64,000 bases of DNA, taken from JAJZXY01 sp046706185. GTDB taxonomy: Archaea > Thermoplasmatota > Thermoplasmata > Sysuiplasmatales > Sysuiplasmataceae. Shown here in pieces: positions 1 to 9,164 of this stretch; positions within the stretch are counted from its first letter, which is position 1; each line of letters begins with the position of its first letter. The translations under genes and the position numbers were made by a program. The DNA is taken from NCBI GenBank assembly GCA_046706185.1, contig JBJKPR010000034.1:10721-74720 (forward strand), written 5' to 3'. The notes beneath the pieces were generated by a model. That model did not search any database. It was given only the letters and a program-made list of their open reading frames with translations, and had not been told where the DNA came from.

Positions 1-1
1 C

Positions 2-1171
2 CCGAAGACAAGCTATGTTTCCGCAGTCTTGCTTTATCTGTTGACTTACCCAGTTGGATATCTTGGCAGGCCGATCGGCGGAATGATATTTGGTCACTAC
101 GGCGACAAAACAGGAAGAAAAAAGCCGTGGCTATATTCCGTCGTTGGAATGGGGGCGGCAACAGTGCTGGTCGGTGCCTTGCCTACTTTCGCCCAAGCTG
201 GTTTCCTGTCCACTGGGTTATTAATCGCTCTGAGGCTGACTCAGGGTATCTTCCTTGGGGGAGAGAGTACAGGAAGCACTGTCATCTCGCTCGAAAGCGT
301 TCCAGACCGTCTACGAGGTTTCTTCAGCGGGTTAGTCCAATCCGGTTTTCCTTTCGGTCTCACTCTAGCAGGGTTGGATCTTGGTTTAGTTGCCTATTTC
401 GCTCCAGGCAGCATCGGCATAAGAGGCTTCTATATTGGGGCTTTTGCATGGCGTTATCTCTTCCTCTTCGGTCTCATTCCGTTTGCAATCGCTGTAATTG
501 CGAGATTTGTGGTTAAGGAGAGTCCCGAATGGGAAGCCAAAGGCAAGAGAGCAAAGGAGATGAGATCACCAGTCTGGGTGACCATCCGACATCACTGGAA
601 GATCGTGATACCTTCCCTTTTGATAGGCTTCGGAGGAGATTTGATCGCTCAGGACACTGCCCAGTACATCCCGACTTTCCTGAGAGTTTTCACACCTGCA
701 ACTGTAGCGACAATCGCGCTTGTTGCTATCGTGCCGAACCTGATCAGGGGAGTGCTGTCCCCTCTGTTTGGATATGCCGGCGATCTGCTACGTAATCGGA
801 AAGGACTCATGTACTTCTACGCCATAGCTACAGCAATACTAGCCTATCCAATGTTCCAGCTTATGAGAACCGGTGATACGCTCACGATAATACTGGCGGT
901 ACTGGTCATTCAGTCGCTTTTCCAGGTCTCGCTTGCAAACGGGGTCTTCATGTCAGAAGTCGTGCCTACCACCATCCGGTGGTCCTTCAATGGAGTTTAT
1001 CAGTTTGGCACGACTCTAGCATCATTCGGGCCCTTCGTTGTGACAGCAGTGGGATCAGCTACCCACAATCCGTTCCTTACTATCGCGGGCGTAGTCGGCA
1101 TAGGAGCCGTTGTTGCGATTGTTGGTATATTCTTCATGCCAAAGGATCGTGCAGGTCAGCCCCTGTTCTAG
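2..1171 (+). CDS. MFS permease of the MHS/SP type, 5'-truncated by the window edge (candidate tricarballylate/citrate permease)
   Basis: The frame is open from base 2, so the gene starts outside the window; 389 codons remain. The visible part begins near the second membrane helix and carries the MFS loop 2-3 signature (RPIGGMIFGHYGDKTGRKK), then about ten further hydrophobic helices, with the conserved GGE of metabolite:H+ symporters after helix 4. MHS members carry citrate, proline, shikimate and similar solutes. It lies 187 bases upstream of tcuA on the same strand; in Salmonella tcuC, an MHS-type permease, is linked to tcuAB, so a tricarballylate or citrate uptake role is an inference from position. 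The TTG at 29 is internal and should not be used as the start. Confidence 0.85.
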   Translation, partial: PKTSYVSAVLLYLLTYPVGYLGRPIGGMIFGHYGDKTGRKKPWLYSVVGMGAATVLVGALPTFAQAGFLSTGLLIALRLTQGIFLGGESTGSTVISLESVPDRLRGFFSGLVQSGFPFGLTLAGLDLGLVAYFAPGSIGIRGFYIGAFAWRYLFLFGLIPFAIAVIARFVVKESPEWEAKGKRAKEMRSPVWVTIRHHWKIVIPSLLIGFGGDLIAQDTAQYIPTFLRVFTPATVATIALVAIVPNLIRGVLSPLFGYAGDLLRNRKGLMYFYAIATAILAYPMFQLMRTGDTLTIILAVLVIQSLFQVSLANGVFMSEVVPTTIRWSFNGVYQFGTTLASFGPFVVTAVGSATHNPFLTIAGVVGIGAVVAIVGIFFMPKDRAGQPLF

Positions 1172-1358
1172 AGGAACCTGATATGTGTGATAGCGCTGGT
1201 GTTTGAGCGGACCATCCATACGCCTGTTTGCCGAGGTAATTCAGGGCGCAAACACCTTCCATATTTTCCTAGCGGGTTCCCGCCCCTGTCGGGTGCAGGG
1301 CCCATTATCAATCCAATTTCTTCTGCCCCTTCTTCAGATCTAAACCGATAGAAGACGC

Positions 1359-2816
1359 ATGACCACTTCTGCAAATGTCGAGTCGAGTCTACCGGAGTAT
1401 GCATCTCAAAATACTCATATACGGAGCATAACATTCAGCTGCCACTCCGTGAAACGTGAATACGATACAGTCGTTGTTGGTGGCGGGAATGCAGGCTTAT
1501 GCGCAGCCATGACTTCTGCAAGACACTCAAGGAAGACACTTCTCCTTGAGGCGGCTCCCATGGCTGATCGGGGTGGCAACACAAAGTACACCAGGGATGT
1601 TAGATATCTTCACGGGAAAGACAAGTTCACATCCGGTTCATACGAATTTGACGAATTCCTGGAGGACATAAGACGGGTGTCGGACAATAGTCTCGATGAG
1701 GACATGGCTTCATTTGTGATCGAGAATTCTGAAGGCATACCGGGCTGGATGAACGAAAATGGAGTCAAATTCAAAAGGGAAATCCGCGGAACGCTGAACC
1801 TCAACCGGACCAATGCCTTCTTTATAGGTGGAGGGAAAGCTCTTGCAAACATATACTACAACCGCCTGGATGAGCTTGGTGTAGGTGTGCTATATTCCTC
1901 CGAAGTGGAGAACATCATAATCAAGGACGGAAGTTTCCAAAGTCTCGTTGTGGGTTTTGATGGAAAGAAAGTAGAAATTGGGGCCAGGAGCCTGGTGGTG
2001 TGTTCGGGCGGTTTCGAGGCTAACAGGGAATGGCTCCATTCAATCTGGGGAAATGCATCTGAGTCATTTCACATACGGGGGACCAAACACAATAAGGGGC
2101 TCCCCCTCAGGTCCCTCATTGCGCAAGGTGCTCTTACAGCAGGAGAACCAAAGGGAGGGCACATGGTTGCCGTTGACAGGAGAGGTCCACGCGTTGATGG
2201 CGGAATAGTCACTAGGGTGGATGCGATCCCTTTGGGGATAGTCGTAAACAAACATGGAAAGAGGTTCTACGATGAAGGGGAGGATATATGGCCAAAAAGA
2301 TATGCAATCTGGGGAAAGCTCGTTGCCGAACAGGAGGATCAGCTGGCTTACGCGATAGTGGATTCCACCATGATCGGCAAATTCATGCCTACTGCATTCC
2401 CTCCGCTGTTGTCCGAGACACTTGACGAAATTCCAACCAGAATCGGAATCGACAAGGAAGGTTTCATGGACACTATTCAGGAATACAACCGGGCTGCAGC
2501 CGGAAAAGCGGACGGCAGCTTTGAAGCGCGGTCTTCAGCTTCTCTTTCCCCCAGTAAGTCGCATTTCTACAAACCGATCGATACACCGCCGTTCATGGCA
2601 TTTCCGCTAGCGCCCGGCTTGACTTTTACCTATCTGGGGCTGAAGATAGGCAAAGATGCCAGAGTTCAGACCGCTCACGGTCCGATGGAGAATGTTTTCG
2701 CTGCCGGCGAGATTGTGTCCGGCAACGTCCTTCGCAGCGGATACCTGGCTGGTTTTGGCCTTACCATAGGTACCGTTTTCGGGAGGATAGCTGGAGAGGA
2801 GGCTTCCTTCGTTTGA
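1359..2816 (+). CDS. tcuA: FAD-dependent tricarballylate dehydrogenase TcuA
   Basis: Flavoprotein of the fumarate reductase/succinate dehydrogenase type, expected to oxidise tricarballylate to cis-aconitate. A dinucleotide-binding motif GGGNAG is at residues 41-46 and the RGGNT motif typical of TcuA at 71-75; the C-terminal FAD-binding segment (AAGEIVSGN...GFGLTIG) is near residues 448-475. At 485 residues it is slightly longer than relatives because of about 30 extra N-terminal residues; an in-frame GTG at 1449, just before the conserved core and with a weak TATA-like stretch about 26 bases upstream, is the likelier start. Its stop overlaps the TTG start of tcuB. The pairing with TcuB makes this call stronger than the family alone would; 3-ketosteroid dehydrogenase-like flavoproteins are the main alternative. 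Confidence 0.85.
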   Translation: MTTSANVESSLPEYASQNTHIRSITFSCHSVKREYDTVVVGGGNAGLCAAMTSARHSRKTLLLEAAPMADRGGNTKYTRDVRYLHGKDKFTSGSYEFDEFLEDIRRVSDNSLDEDMASFVIENSEGIPGWMNENGVKFKREIRGTLNLNRTNAFFIGGGKALANIYYNRLDELGVGVLYSSEVENIIIKDGSFQSLVVGFDGKKVEIGARSLVVCSGGFEANREWLHSIWGNASESFHIRGTKHNKGLPLRSLIAQGALTAGEPKGGHMVAVDRRGPRVDGGIVTRVDAIPLGIVVNKHGKRFYDEGEDIWPKRYAIWGKLVAEQEDQLAYAIVDSTMIGKFMPTAFPPLLSETLDEIPTRIGIDKEGFMDTIQEYNRAAAGKADGSFEARSSASLSPSKSHFYKPIDTPPFMAFPLAPGLTFTYLGLKIGKDARVQTAHGPMENVFAAGEIVSGNVLRSGYLAGFGLTIGTVFGRIAGEEASFV

Positions 2817-3868
2817 CAGACATTTACGATGAAGGATTAAGGCAGTTCAGGATATGCAATGCCTGCAGGTATTGCGAGGGTTACTGCGCAGTATGGGATG
2901 CCATGGAACGGAAGCCTGATTTACTCAGCTCCGACTTGAAATACTATTCAAATCTCTGCCATGACTGCAGGGACTGCTATTACGTGTGCCCTTATACCGG
3001 GGAGCATGAATTTCAAATTAATATCCCCAGGGTTCTTTCCCAGATCAGGATCGAAACTTATGGGGAGAACATCGTACCGAAAAGACTTTTTCCGCTAGTG
3101 AAAAGACCTTACCTTTCATGGGGTATTGTTTTGCTATTCTGTCTTGCCTTCACTTTTTTCTTGGCAGTTGACGTCGAAGGTCCGTCGGTCCTTGTGAGAC
3201 CGGCTTCCATAGGGGCAGCGGTTATACCCGATTTATACTTCAAAATGCTGAGCATAATCCTTTATTCATACGTCCTGGTAATGTGGGCCATTGAAGGCTC
3301 AAGGTACTGGGACAGTATCAAGGTACAGGACATGAAAGTCGTTAGCAAGGACGTCACGGGGGCGGTTTCTGATGCCTTCTCACACAGGTACTTCAGAGGC
3401 GGGCAGTCGGGATGCAGCTATCCTCGCGAAAGTGTCAGTTCTGTCAGGATGATTGCCCATATGGGCGTCTTGTTTGGTTTCATACTTGATCTCTTTACGA
3501 TAGCATTTTATCCTGGCCTGACAGCAGGCCTTGTATGGCTTTACATTATTGGAGCAGCCGGGATGTCAGTAGGATCCCTTCTGCTGCTCACAACAAAGTC
3601 CGTATCAAACCAGGAACTGGCCTCCGACAGTATGAAAAGCTATGATTATCCATTCACGATGACTATATTCATTACTGGAATAACAGGTGTGATTTTCCCT
3701 GTCGTCTCGGGAACCAGCCTTTATTCGGGGTTTTTCCTGGTACATGTTGCACTTGTAGCCGGCATCTATCTCATGGCTCCGTTCAGCAAATTCATTCACC
3801 CTGTTTTCAGGTTCCTGTCTCTTCTGAGGAATAGAATGGAAAGCAGGATGGAACTGGCCTCATCTTGA
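2813..3868 (+). CDS. tcuB: TcuB, membrane iron-sulfur electron-transfer partner of TcuA
   Basis: TcuB (CitB) reoxidises the FADH2 of TcuA and passes electrons to the membrane. Two CX2CX2CX3C motifs stand at Cys15/18/21/25 and Cys49/52/55/59, each able to hold a 4Fe-4S cluster. From about residue 98 the protein has several hydrophobic helices, with histidines in them that could bind heme. Length 351 is normal for the family. Translation starts at a TTG that overlaps the tcuA stop (TTGA), so the two are translationally coupled. No further gene follows on this strand for more than 3 kb, so this looks like the end of the tcu operon. Confidence 0.87.
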   Translation: MTDIYDEGLRQFRICNACRYCEGYCAVWDAMERKPDLLSSDLKYYSNLCHDCRDCYYVCPYTGEHEFQINIPRVLSQIRIETYGENIVPKRLFPLVKRPYLSWGIVLLFCLAFTFFLAVDVEGPSVLVRPASIGAAVIPDLYFKMLSIILYSYVLVMWAIEGSRYWDSIKVQDMKVVSKDVTGAVSDAFSHRYFRGGQSGCSYPRESVSSVRMIAHMGVLFGFILDLFTIAFYPGLTAGLVWLYIIGAAGMSVGSLLLLTTKSVSNQELASDSMKSYDYPFTMTIFITGITGVIFPVVSGTSLYSGFFLVHVALVAGIYLMAPFSKFIHPVFRFLSLLRNRMESRMELASS

Positions 3869-4073
3869 CTTCCCCCCGGGGCGCTGGAGCAGAGTCACGA
3901 ATGGTGAATACTGGATAGATGTATGTGCACGACTATGGCACCCGTGCCCGGCAGGAGGAGATTGGGGCCGACCCCGATCACCACCGATCCTCCTTTCAAA
4001 TCTGGTCTGCCGTAACTACATGACAGGCTTAGTGTAAACAGCCGGAAAGTATCAGGGCTAATGGAAGCAGGCA

Positions 4074-4373
4074 TCACGATGTCAAGAAAACTTCGTGGAT
4101 TGCGATTTCATTTTCACCATCATATGCCTCGTCGGGAAGGGTTTCTCCTGAATGTGCCTTCTTGAATGCGTCGCTGTTCATCCACTTACGGAAATGCTCA
4201 AGCGACTCCCAGTGTGTCATGACAATGTACTCGTTTCCCCTGAGCGGCCTCATGACTTCATTCCTGATGAACCCGGGGACGCCTGCCAGATGGCTCTCCC
4301 TCTCTGTGAACAGTTTCTCGAATTTGTCCCAGTACTCCTTCTTGACTGGTATTGTGTTTTCAACAACTATCAT
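4074..4373 (-). CDS. ABM-domain protein (antibiotic biosynthesis monooxygenase-like, HmoA/IsdG type fold)
   Basis: A 99-residue single-domain protein with the dimeric alpha/beta ABM pattern: an N-terminal MIVVENTIPV strand, a helix (KEYWDKFEKLFTERE), the GF followed by a strand, and the YIVMTHWESLEHFRKW segment near the middle. Such proteins act as cofactor-free monooxygenases, heme-degrading enzymes or simply ligand binders; the substrate cannot be read from sequence. The reading frame extends upstream to 4448 but the ATG at 4373 is preferred because a TATA box at 4399-4410 places transcription start about five bases upstream of it and the fold begins there. Confidence 0.75.
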   Translation of the reverse strand: MIVVENTIPVKKEYWDKFEKLFTERESHLAGVPGFIRNEVMRPLRGNEYIVMTHWESLEHFRKWMNSDAFKKAHSGETLPDEAYDGENEIAIHEVFLTS

Positions 4374-4398
4374 CAGCCGGCAAAGAGGTGGGTATCGG

Positions 4399-4410
4399 TT
4401 ATATATTTTT
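4399..4410 (-). promoter_or_regulatory. TATA box of the ABM-domain gene
   Basis: On the minus strand this reads AAAAATATATAA, an archaeal TATA box. Its centre is about 31 bases upstream of the ATG at 4373, giving a nearly leaderless transcript. Confidence 0.6.
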
Positions 4411-4691
4411 ACAAATAAGAGCGACTCCCTCCCGCTGTCTGGCGCCATCTGGTCGTTTCGGGCACTGAATCGTAGATCGGGATATTGCTCCCACAGTATG
4501 CCAGATTCTGAGTCGGTGCACAGAACCAGTTACTACAGATTCTTGCAAGCAGCGCGATGGAGTGAATTCAAACTCCGCAATGGAAAACGTCACAGCAGCG
4601 AGTCCAGGGTGAGGGGCCAAGTCTCATGCACGCTGAGTATCACTCGGCGCTTTGATGTGCAAGTTCCACTCTATCAAAGGAGCCTGCCCGG
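4411..4691. other. Intergenic, no gene recognised
   Basis: Between the promoter of the ABM gene and the end of the GYD gene no convincing coding or RNA feature was seen. Open frames here lack any recognisable domain. Confidence 0.4.
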
Positions 4692-4985
4692 TTAATCAGG
4701 CATCTTCTCTATGATCCTTGCAGCCTCTTCCGACGTCAGGGCCTTCATCGTAGTGGTCCGAACATTGCCTAGTCTTCTGAGCCTGAAGACAATTTGAGCT
4801 GCAGCCTCCTCGCTTGGAGCATCCAGCAGCACGACGGTATCGTATTCGCCCATCGTGTAGTACACATCCATCTTTCCGCCCAGTTCCGTTGCAAGCGCCT
4901 TTGCTGATTCCACGCGCTCAGGAGTCTTGTCGAAATTCTTTATGCCCTGATCCGTCCAGTTGGTCAGAATTATGTAATGAGGCAC
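4692..4985 (-). CDS. GYD-domain protein
   Basis: A 97-residue protein with the GYD family pattern: an N-terminal strand YIILTNWTDQG, a helix beginning near the TPERVESAKAL segment, then the strand pair around YTMGEYDTVVLLDAP, which holds the GEYD variant of the family's name motif, and a conserved arginine-rich segment before RTTTMKAL. Function of GYD proteins is unknown; they are small ferredoxin-like proteins. A TTG at 5003 is also in frame, but a TATA box at 5021-5030 predicts transcription start near 5000, so the GTG at 4985, preceded by AAGGGG seven bases upstream, is preferred. Gene is monocistronic in appearance. Confidence 0.72.
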   Translation of the reverse strand: MPHYIILTNWTDQGIKNFDKTPERVESAKALATELGGKMDVYYTMGEYDTVVLLDAPSEEAAAQIVFRLRRLGNVRTTTMKALTSEEAARIIEKMPD

Positions 4986-5020
4986 TTCGATTCCCCTTGT
5001 CAATTTGAATCCGGATTGTT

Positions 5021-5030
5021 CTATTTATCC
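5021..5030 (-). promoter_or_regulatory. TATA box of the GYD gene
   Basis: Minus strand GGATAAATAG, about 40 bases upstream of the chosen GTG start, leaving a short leader that contains an AAGGGG ribosome binding site. Confidence 0.45.
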
Positions 5031-5422
5031 GGTTCATTATTACTCTGCATGTTTTGATTGCATTCACACCCGGGTCGAAATTGCCTGACGGATAAAGACA
5101 ATACTTCTCCGTTGCAGCCGAAGGGAGTATTTTGCCCCGGAGGTTGCCCACACAGGCTCCATCTCAACTCGCGCATCGTCAGGTTACATGCGAATTCAGG
5201 GCGCTGGGACTTTAGCATCGGTTGGCACGGCTGAAGGGACTTGGAAGGAACAGGCAAAGAGACCTGGCATTCATACGGTGTGGCCCTGACATGTATTCAG
5301 TGCTGCAGGCCTTCCTGTTCTTACAGACGAAATGATGAACATGCCAACAGTGGCTACCATGCACGAATTCTTCGTATACTGGTAGCGCATGCCTTCGAGC
5401 CGGGGCTTCTCCCTTGCCCATT
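5031..5422. other. Intergenic, no gene recognised
   Basis: About 390 bases between the GYD promoter and the end of the TPP enzyme gene. Short open frames exist on both strands but none shows a family pattern. Confidence 0.4.
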
Positions 5423-7192
5423 CTACGGATACATTCCTGAAACCAGTCCTTCCTGCCCCTGCGTCTTGGATATCGGAGACATGACGAAGTCGAAGAGAAA
5501 CGGCTTTCCCTTGACTCGCAGCTTTTCCACCGCAGCAGCCAGCTGTTCGCGGCGCTCTACCCTGAAGGCCGGTACACCCATGCTTTCAGCGTGTTTCACG
5601 AAGTCTATCGGGACATCCGAGAAGGCACCAACGTTCAGGTCACCTTCGTTGCCGTCCTTGAAGGAGTTACGCCACTGGCCAGCCCCCCATCCTCCGTTGT
5701 CGAACAGCATTATTATGAGTGGAACCCTGTGCCGTGCGGCAGTGTAGAGGGCGGATGATGTAAACATCAGCGAACCATCGCTGACCATCGATATCACCTG
5801 GCGCTCGGGTAAAGCAAGTTGGGCACCTATTGCGGCAGGCAGCCCCCATCCCTCGGTACTTGCTTTTTGCGAGATTGAAAAGTAATCGTCCTTGGAACGA
5901 AGGTCCAGCAGCCCGACAAATGGCGGGCCGCTCCCGTAAGAATGGTCCACTATTGTCAGGCTCTGCCCGTACTCTTTCTTGAGGATGGAGACAAGCTCTT
6001 CAACCGCCGCCCCTCCGGAATCTCTCACAGCCTCACGCATCCTGTCAACTTTTCTGGCAGTCTTTCGGGACCATTCACTGGAAGACTGCATCCACAGTGA
6101 TGATTTCCTTGCAGAACCTGTCCGTTCCGCAATCTGCCCATTCAGCTGCGTTAGGAAAACCTTCGGGTTCCCTACAAGTGAAATGCTTGGCGTGAACTGC
6201 TTCGCCACATCCCGAATGGTCGTGCTCACGTGTATTATGAGCTGATTCGTGTTTCTGAACGGATAGGACGGATCGAATTCGACCTCAGTTGCCTCGAAAC
6301 CGACGTACAGGATAACATCCGCTCTGCGAACCAGGTCAATGTTGTCCAGGAGTTTTCCCGCAAGCAATTTCCCGTCGGTCGGAAAAGGAAGGAACGGTGA
6401 ACGCCCGTTCTGTAATACCACAGGAGCACCAAGCATCTCTGCAAGGGCGGCTATTTCCTGTATGGCATCGTACTGCCCAACTTCGGCCCCCGCCATGATT
6501 AAAGGCATCTCTGCAGCCAAAAGCAGGTCCGCTGTCTTCCTTACCCCTTCTGGCTCAGGAGTCGAACTGTAAATTCGCGCCGTATGGCGTCGTGTATCCA
6601 GCTTCACTTCGTCCGTCTCTTCAAGATACAGGTCCATGGGGAATGCCAGGTGGACCGGTCCCATAGGAGGGGAGGTGGCAATGTGAACTGCTCTTTCAAT
6701 AGCTTCAGGAATCCGTTCTGCAAGAGGAACCTCGTAACTCCACTTGGTATACTGCTCGGTTACATGGGTTATGGCCTTTGGGTCGGCAGCGTAAGTATCA
6801 CGACCGTTGTTCGTCCTGGAATTTACAGTTGTGCTGAATATCAGCGGTGCGCGATCCGCCCAGGCGATGGACATGGCTACCATCCCGAAGGCAGTACCTG
6901 ACGAGTGGTAGAGATTGAGGAACGCCGGCTTCCTGGATGCATGTGCGTATCCTTCGGCAATAAGGCTCACAGCCGATTCGTTCAGTCCGCTTACATACTG
7001 CAACTCCTCTCGATGGCTGTGGACTGCATTGACAAGCGGCCACATTCCCAGTCCGGGAATGCTGAAGAAATGTTTCACGCCGTGTGCGATCAGACTTTTT
7101 ACAAGCAACTCTGCGCCCGTGTTGCGGGCTTTCCCTGAAATCGAACCTGCGCCTCGTTCTGTATCCGGGTGATGGCGGTGATCTAGCGACAA
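5423..7192 (-). CDS. Thiamine pyrophosphate-dependent enzyme (acetolactate synthase/benzoylformate decarboxylase superfamily)
   Basis: A 589-residue three-domain TPP enzyme. The N-terminal PYR domain has the activating glutamate at Glu72 (SGLNESAVSLIAEGYA). The middle domain spans about residues 195-330. The C-terminal PP domain holds the Mg/TPP motif VSDGSLMF followed about 25 residues later by LFDNGGWG. The standard quinone-activated or FAD loop of true acetolactate synthase was not recognised, and no small regulatory subunit is adjacent, so a decarboxylase or lyase of the benzoylformate decarboxylase type is as likely as acetolactate synthase. Start is TTG at 7192; the first 25 residues are not conserved-looking, so translation may begin slightly downstream. 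Confidence 0.85.
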   Translation of the reverse strand: MSLDHRHHPDTERGAGSISGKARNTGAELLVKSLIAHGVKHFFSIPGLGMWPLVNAVHSHREELQYVSGLNESAVSLIAEGYAHASRKPAFLNLYHSSGTAFGMVAMSIAWADRAPLIFSTTVNSRTNNGRDTYAADPKAITHVTEQYTKWSYEVPLAERIPEAIERAVHIATSPPMGPVHLAFPMDLYLEETDEVKLDTRRHTARIYSSTPEPEGVRKTADLLLAAEMPLIMAGAEVGQYDAIQEIAALAEMLGAPVVLQNGRSPFLPFPTDGKLLAGKLLDNIDLVRRADVILYVGFEATEVEFDPSYPFRNTNQLIIHVSTTIRDVAKQFTPSISLVGNPKVFLTQLNGQIAERTGSARKSSLWMQSSSEWSRKTARKVDRMREAVRDSGGAAVEELVSILKKEYGQSLTIVDHSYGSGPPFVGLLDLRSKDDYFSISQKASTEGWGLPAAIGAQLALPERQVISMVSDGSLMFTSSALYTAARHRVPLIIMLFDNGGWGAGQWRNSFKDGNEGDLNVGAFSDVPIDFVKHAESMGVPAFRVERREQLAAAVEKLRVKGKPFLFDFVMSPISKTQGQEGLVSGMYP

Positions 7193-7347
7193 TCTATCCC
7201 TGCAACGTATGGTCTGCGTCCTAAAAATGTTTCCCCAACTGTGCGGGCACTGAAACCATACACTCCGTTGGGGCGATTAATACGGGTCCACCACTTCTGC
7301 ATCAGTTCACCTTACGCGCCCTGCTGCAAAAAAAGACTGTTTCGTGG

Positions 7348-7357
7348 CGGTTAACCG
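7348..7357. promoter_or_regulatory. Perfect palindrome upstream of the ABC exporter, possible operator
   Basis: CGGTTAACCG is a perfect 10-base palindrome about 80 bases upstream of the exporter genes. Related half-sites (GGTTAATG near 7371 and GTTACCGTTA near 7384) follow, which together look like a multi-site operator. No regulator gene is adjacent. Confidence 0.3.
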
Positions 7358-7427
7358 TTGTGATTGGTAAGGTTAATGTCGAAGTTACCGTTAGGAACTT
7401 GCATAAGACAGCAGGAAGGAATGCGAA

Positions 7428-9164
7428 ATAAATCTTAAGAGGTCACTATCTGTATTTTCACCTCTCGCCTTTGCCCTGAGATACCTTAAGAAGGAGAAGA
7501 AAGTCGTCGCACTTGTCTTTGCAGTGGGGGGGTTCACTTCTGCATTTACCCTCCTCATCTCAGTGTTTATTGGAGATGCTGTCAACAAGGTCCTCAGGTT
7601 CGGCCTGGGCGGGGTGGAATATTATGTCTACCTGATAATACTGGTTTCGGCACTTGCCTCTGTTTCGCACTTTGTCGTGAGCTATGGCTCACAGTACCTT
7701 TCACAGCGTTATTCATTCGAGCTCCGCGAGGATGTCTTCCACCATCTTGTAAGCAAGAAGTTCAAGTTCTTTGAGAGAGAGACATCGGGCAACCTGTTGT
7801 CGAGGTGCACGATGGACATAGAGGCGACCAGGAATTTCGTCCTGAACCTCCTTTCTCAGATGATACCCACCTTTCTGCTGATAGTCATCGCATTCTATTT
7901 TCTTCTTGAACTGAACGTCTTCTACTCCCTCTTTTTCCTCGTTGCAGTTCCTGTTCTGATTTACCTGGGCATGGCATTCCAGAGGAAACAGAGGGTGCAC
8001 TGGAGGAGTATACGCAATGAATACGGAGTGATGAACGAGAGGCTCCAGGAGAACATAACCGGTCAGAGGGTAGTACGCAGTTTCCTCGGGGAAGACAGGG
8101 AGATCAGCAGGTTCAGGGACACCACAAACAGATACTTTACTGAATATCTCCAGGTGGCGAAGCTGAGGGGCGTTTACAACAATCTGATGCCGCTGTCGAT
8201 AAGCGTTGCCGCCACAGCCGTAATTCTCTACGCCGGTTACAGCAATATGGTCTCCATAACCTCAGTGGGCTCGCTCGTTGCGGCAGTGAACATATTCAAC
8301 ACCATGATCTCCCCGGTCAGCATACTGGGAAGGCTCATAGTCTGGTCGGAGAACGCCAGAGCCGCTATAGACAGGATCGACGACGTCATATCCGGAAGGG
8401 ATGAGGAGGCTTATGATGCAGCTGTTGAAAGGGACGCCAGACCGCCGGTTGAAGCACGCGCGATAAACTTCTCACGCGGCACAAGGGTCATTCTGGATAA
8501 TCTCAGTTTTGACATCGGGAGAGGGGAGTTCGTGGCGATCACAGGAAGCACGGGGAGCGGCAAGAGCACTCTGATAAGCATGCTCCCCAGGTTCTACGAC
8601 CTCGATTCAGGGGGCATCGCGTTCGACGGCATCGGGTATGACAGCTTCTCCCTGCCGGAGATACGGGAGAGGATTGGCGTCGTGCCCCAGGAGGTCAGCA
8701 TAATATCCGGCACGCTGAGGGAGAACATAGCGTTCGGAAACGGGGAATACACAGATGAGGAAATCGCGGAGGCGGCAGGGATAGCGCATATCAGCGACTT
8801 CATAGACTCGCTGCCTGACCGCTACGAGACATTGGTGGGGGAAAGGGGCATTACACTGTCTGGCGGGCAGAAGCAGAGGATGGCAATTGCGAGAGCGGTG
8901 CTGCCAAGGCCGGACCTCCTCATATTTGATGATGCAACCTCTAGCGTGGATGCAGAAACCGAACTCGGGATATTCAGGTCCATAAGGGAAAAGCTCAGGG
9001 GAACTTCTGTCATAATAATATCTCTACGCGAGACAGGCCTCCTGTTTGCAGACAGGGTGCTGAAAGTGGAAGACGGGAAACTGAAGGCGGTCTCGGACGT
9101 CAGGAACGAACTCCTTGCACTCATCGCCGATCCTGAAGCGAAGGAGGGAGAAGGAAATGCCTAG
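7428..9164 (+). CDS. Heterodimeric ABC exporter subunit 1 (TMD-NBD, degenerate ATP site)
   Basis: Multidrug/lipid-type ABC half-exporter: a six-helix transmembrane domain, then a nucleotide-binding domain with Walker A GSTGSGKST, signature LSGGQKQR and D-loop SSVD. The Walker B carboxylate is Asp (LLIFDDATS) where Glu is usual, and the H-loop His is replaced (IISLRE), so the ATP site formed by this subunit's Walker motifs should hydrolyse poorly, as in TM287/288-like exporters. The frame is open from 7407, but no ATG, GTG or TTG occurs before 7524, and GTG 7524 would cut off the first helix region (FALRYLKKEKK precedes it). The start is given here as the ATA at 7428, seven bases after GGAAGGA; a one-base error after the ATG at 7421 would equally explain it. 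Confidence 0.88.
   Translation: MNLKRSLSVFSPLAFALRYLKKEKKVVALVFAVGGFTSAFTLLISVFIGDAVNKVLRFGLGGVEYYVYLIILVSALASVSHFVVSYGSQYLSQRYSFELREDVFHHLVSKKFKFFERETSGNLLSRCTMDIEATRNFVLNLLSQMIPTFLLIVIAFYFLLELNVFYSLFFLVAVPVLIYLGMAFQRKQRVHWRSIRNEYGVMNERLQENITGQRVVRSFLGEDREISRFRDTTNRYFTEYLQVAKLRGVYNNLMPLSISVAATAVILYAGYSNMVSITSVGSLVAAVNIFNTMISPVSILGRLIVWSENARAAIDRIDDVISGRDEEAYDAAVERDARPPVEARAINFSRGTRVILDNLSFDIGRGEFVAITGSTGSGKSTLISMLPRFYDLDSGGIAFDGIGYDSFSLPEIRERIGVVPQEVSIISGTLRENIAFGNGEYTDEEIAEAAGIAHISDFIDSLPDRYETLVGERGITLSGGQKQRMAIARAVLPRPDLLIFDDATSSVDAETELGIFRSIREKLRGTSVIIISLRETGLLFADRVLKVEDGKLKAVSDVRNELLALIADPEAKEGEGNA

Noticed and set aside
4162..4695. 177-residue open frame on the plus strand
   Set aside because: It runs opposite to the ABM gene for much of its length and shows no domain; the minus-strand gene has a promoter and a recognisable fold.
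5423..7192. Naming the TPP enzyme as acetolactate synthase (ilvB)
   Set aside because: No regulatory subunit or other branched-chain gene is near, and the sequence fits several TPP enzyme subfamilies equally.
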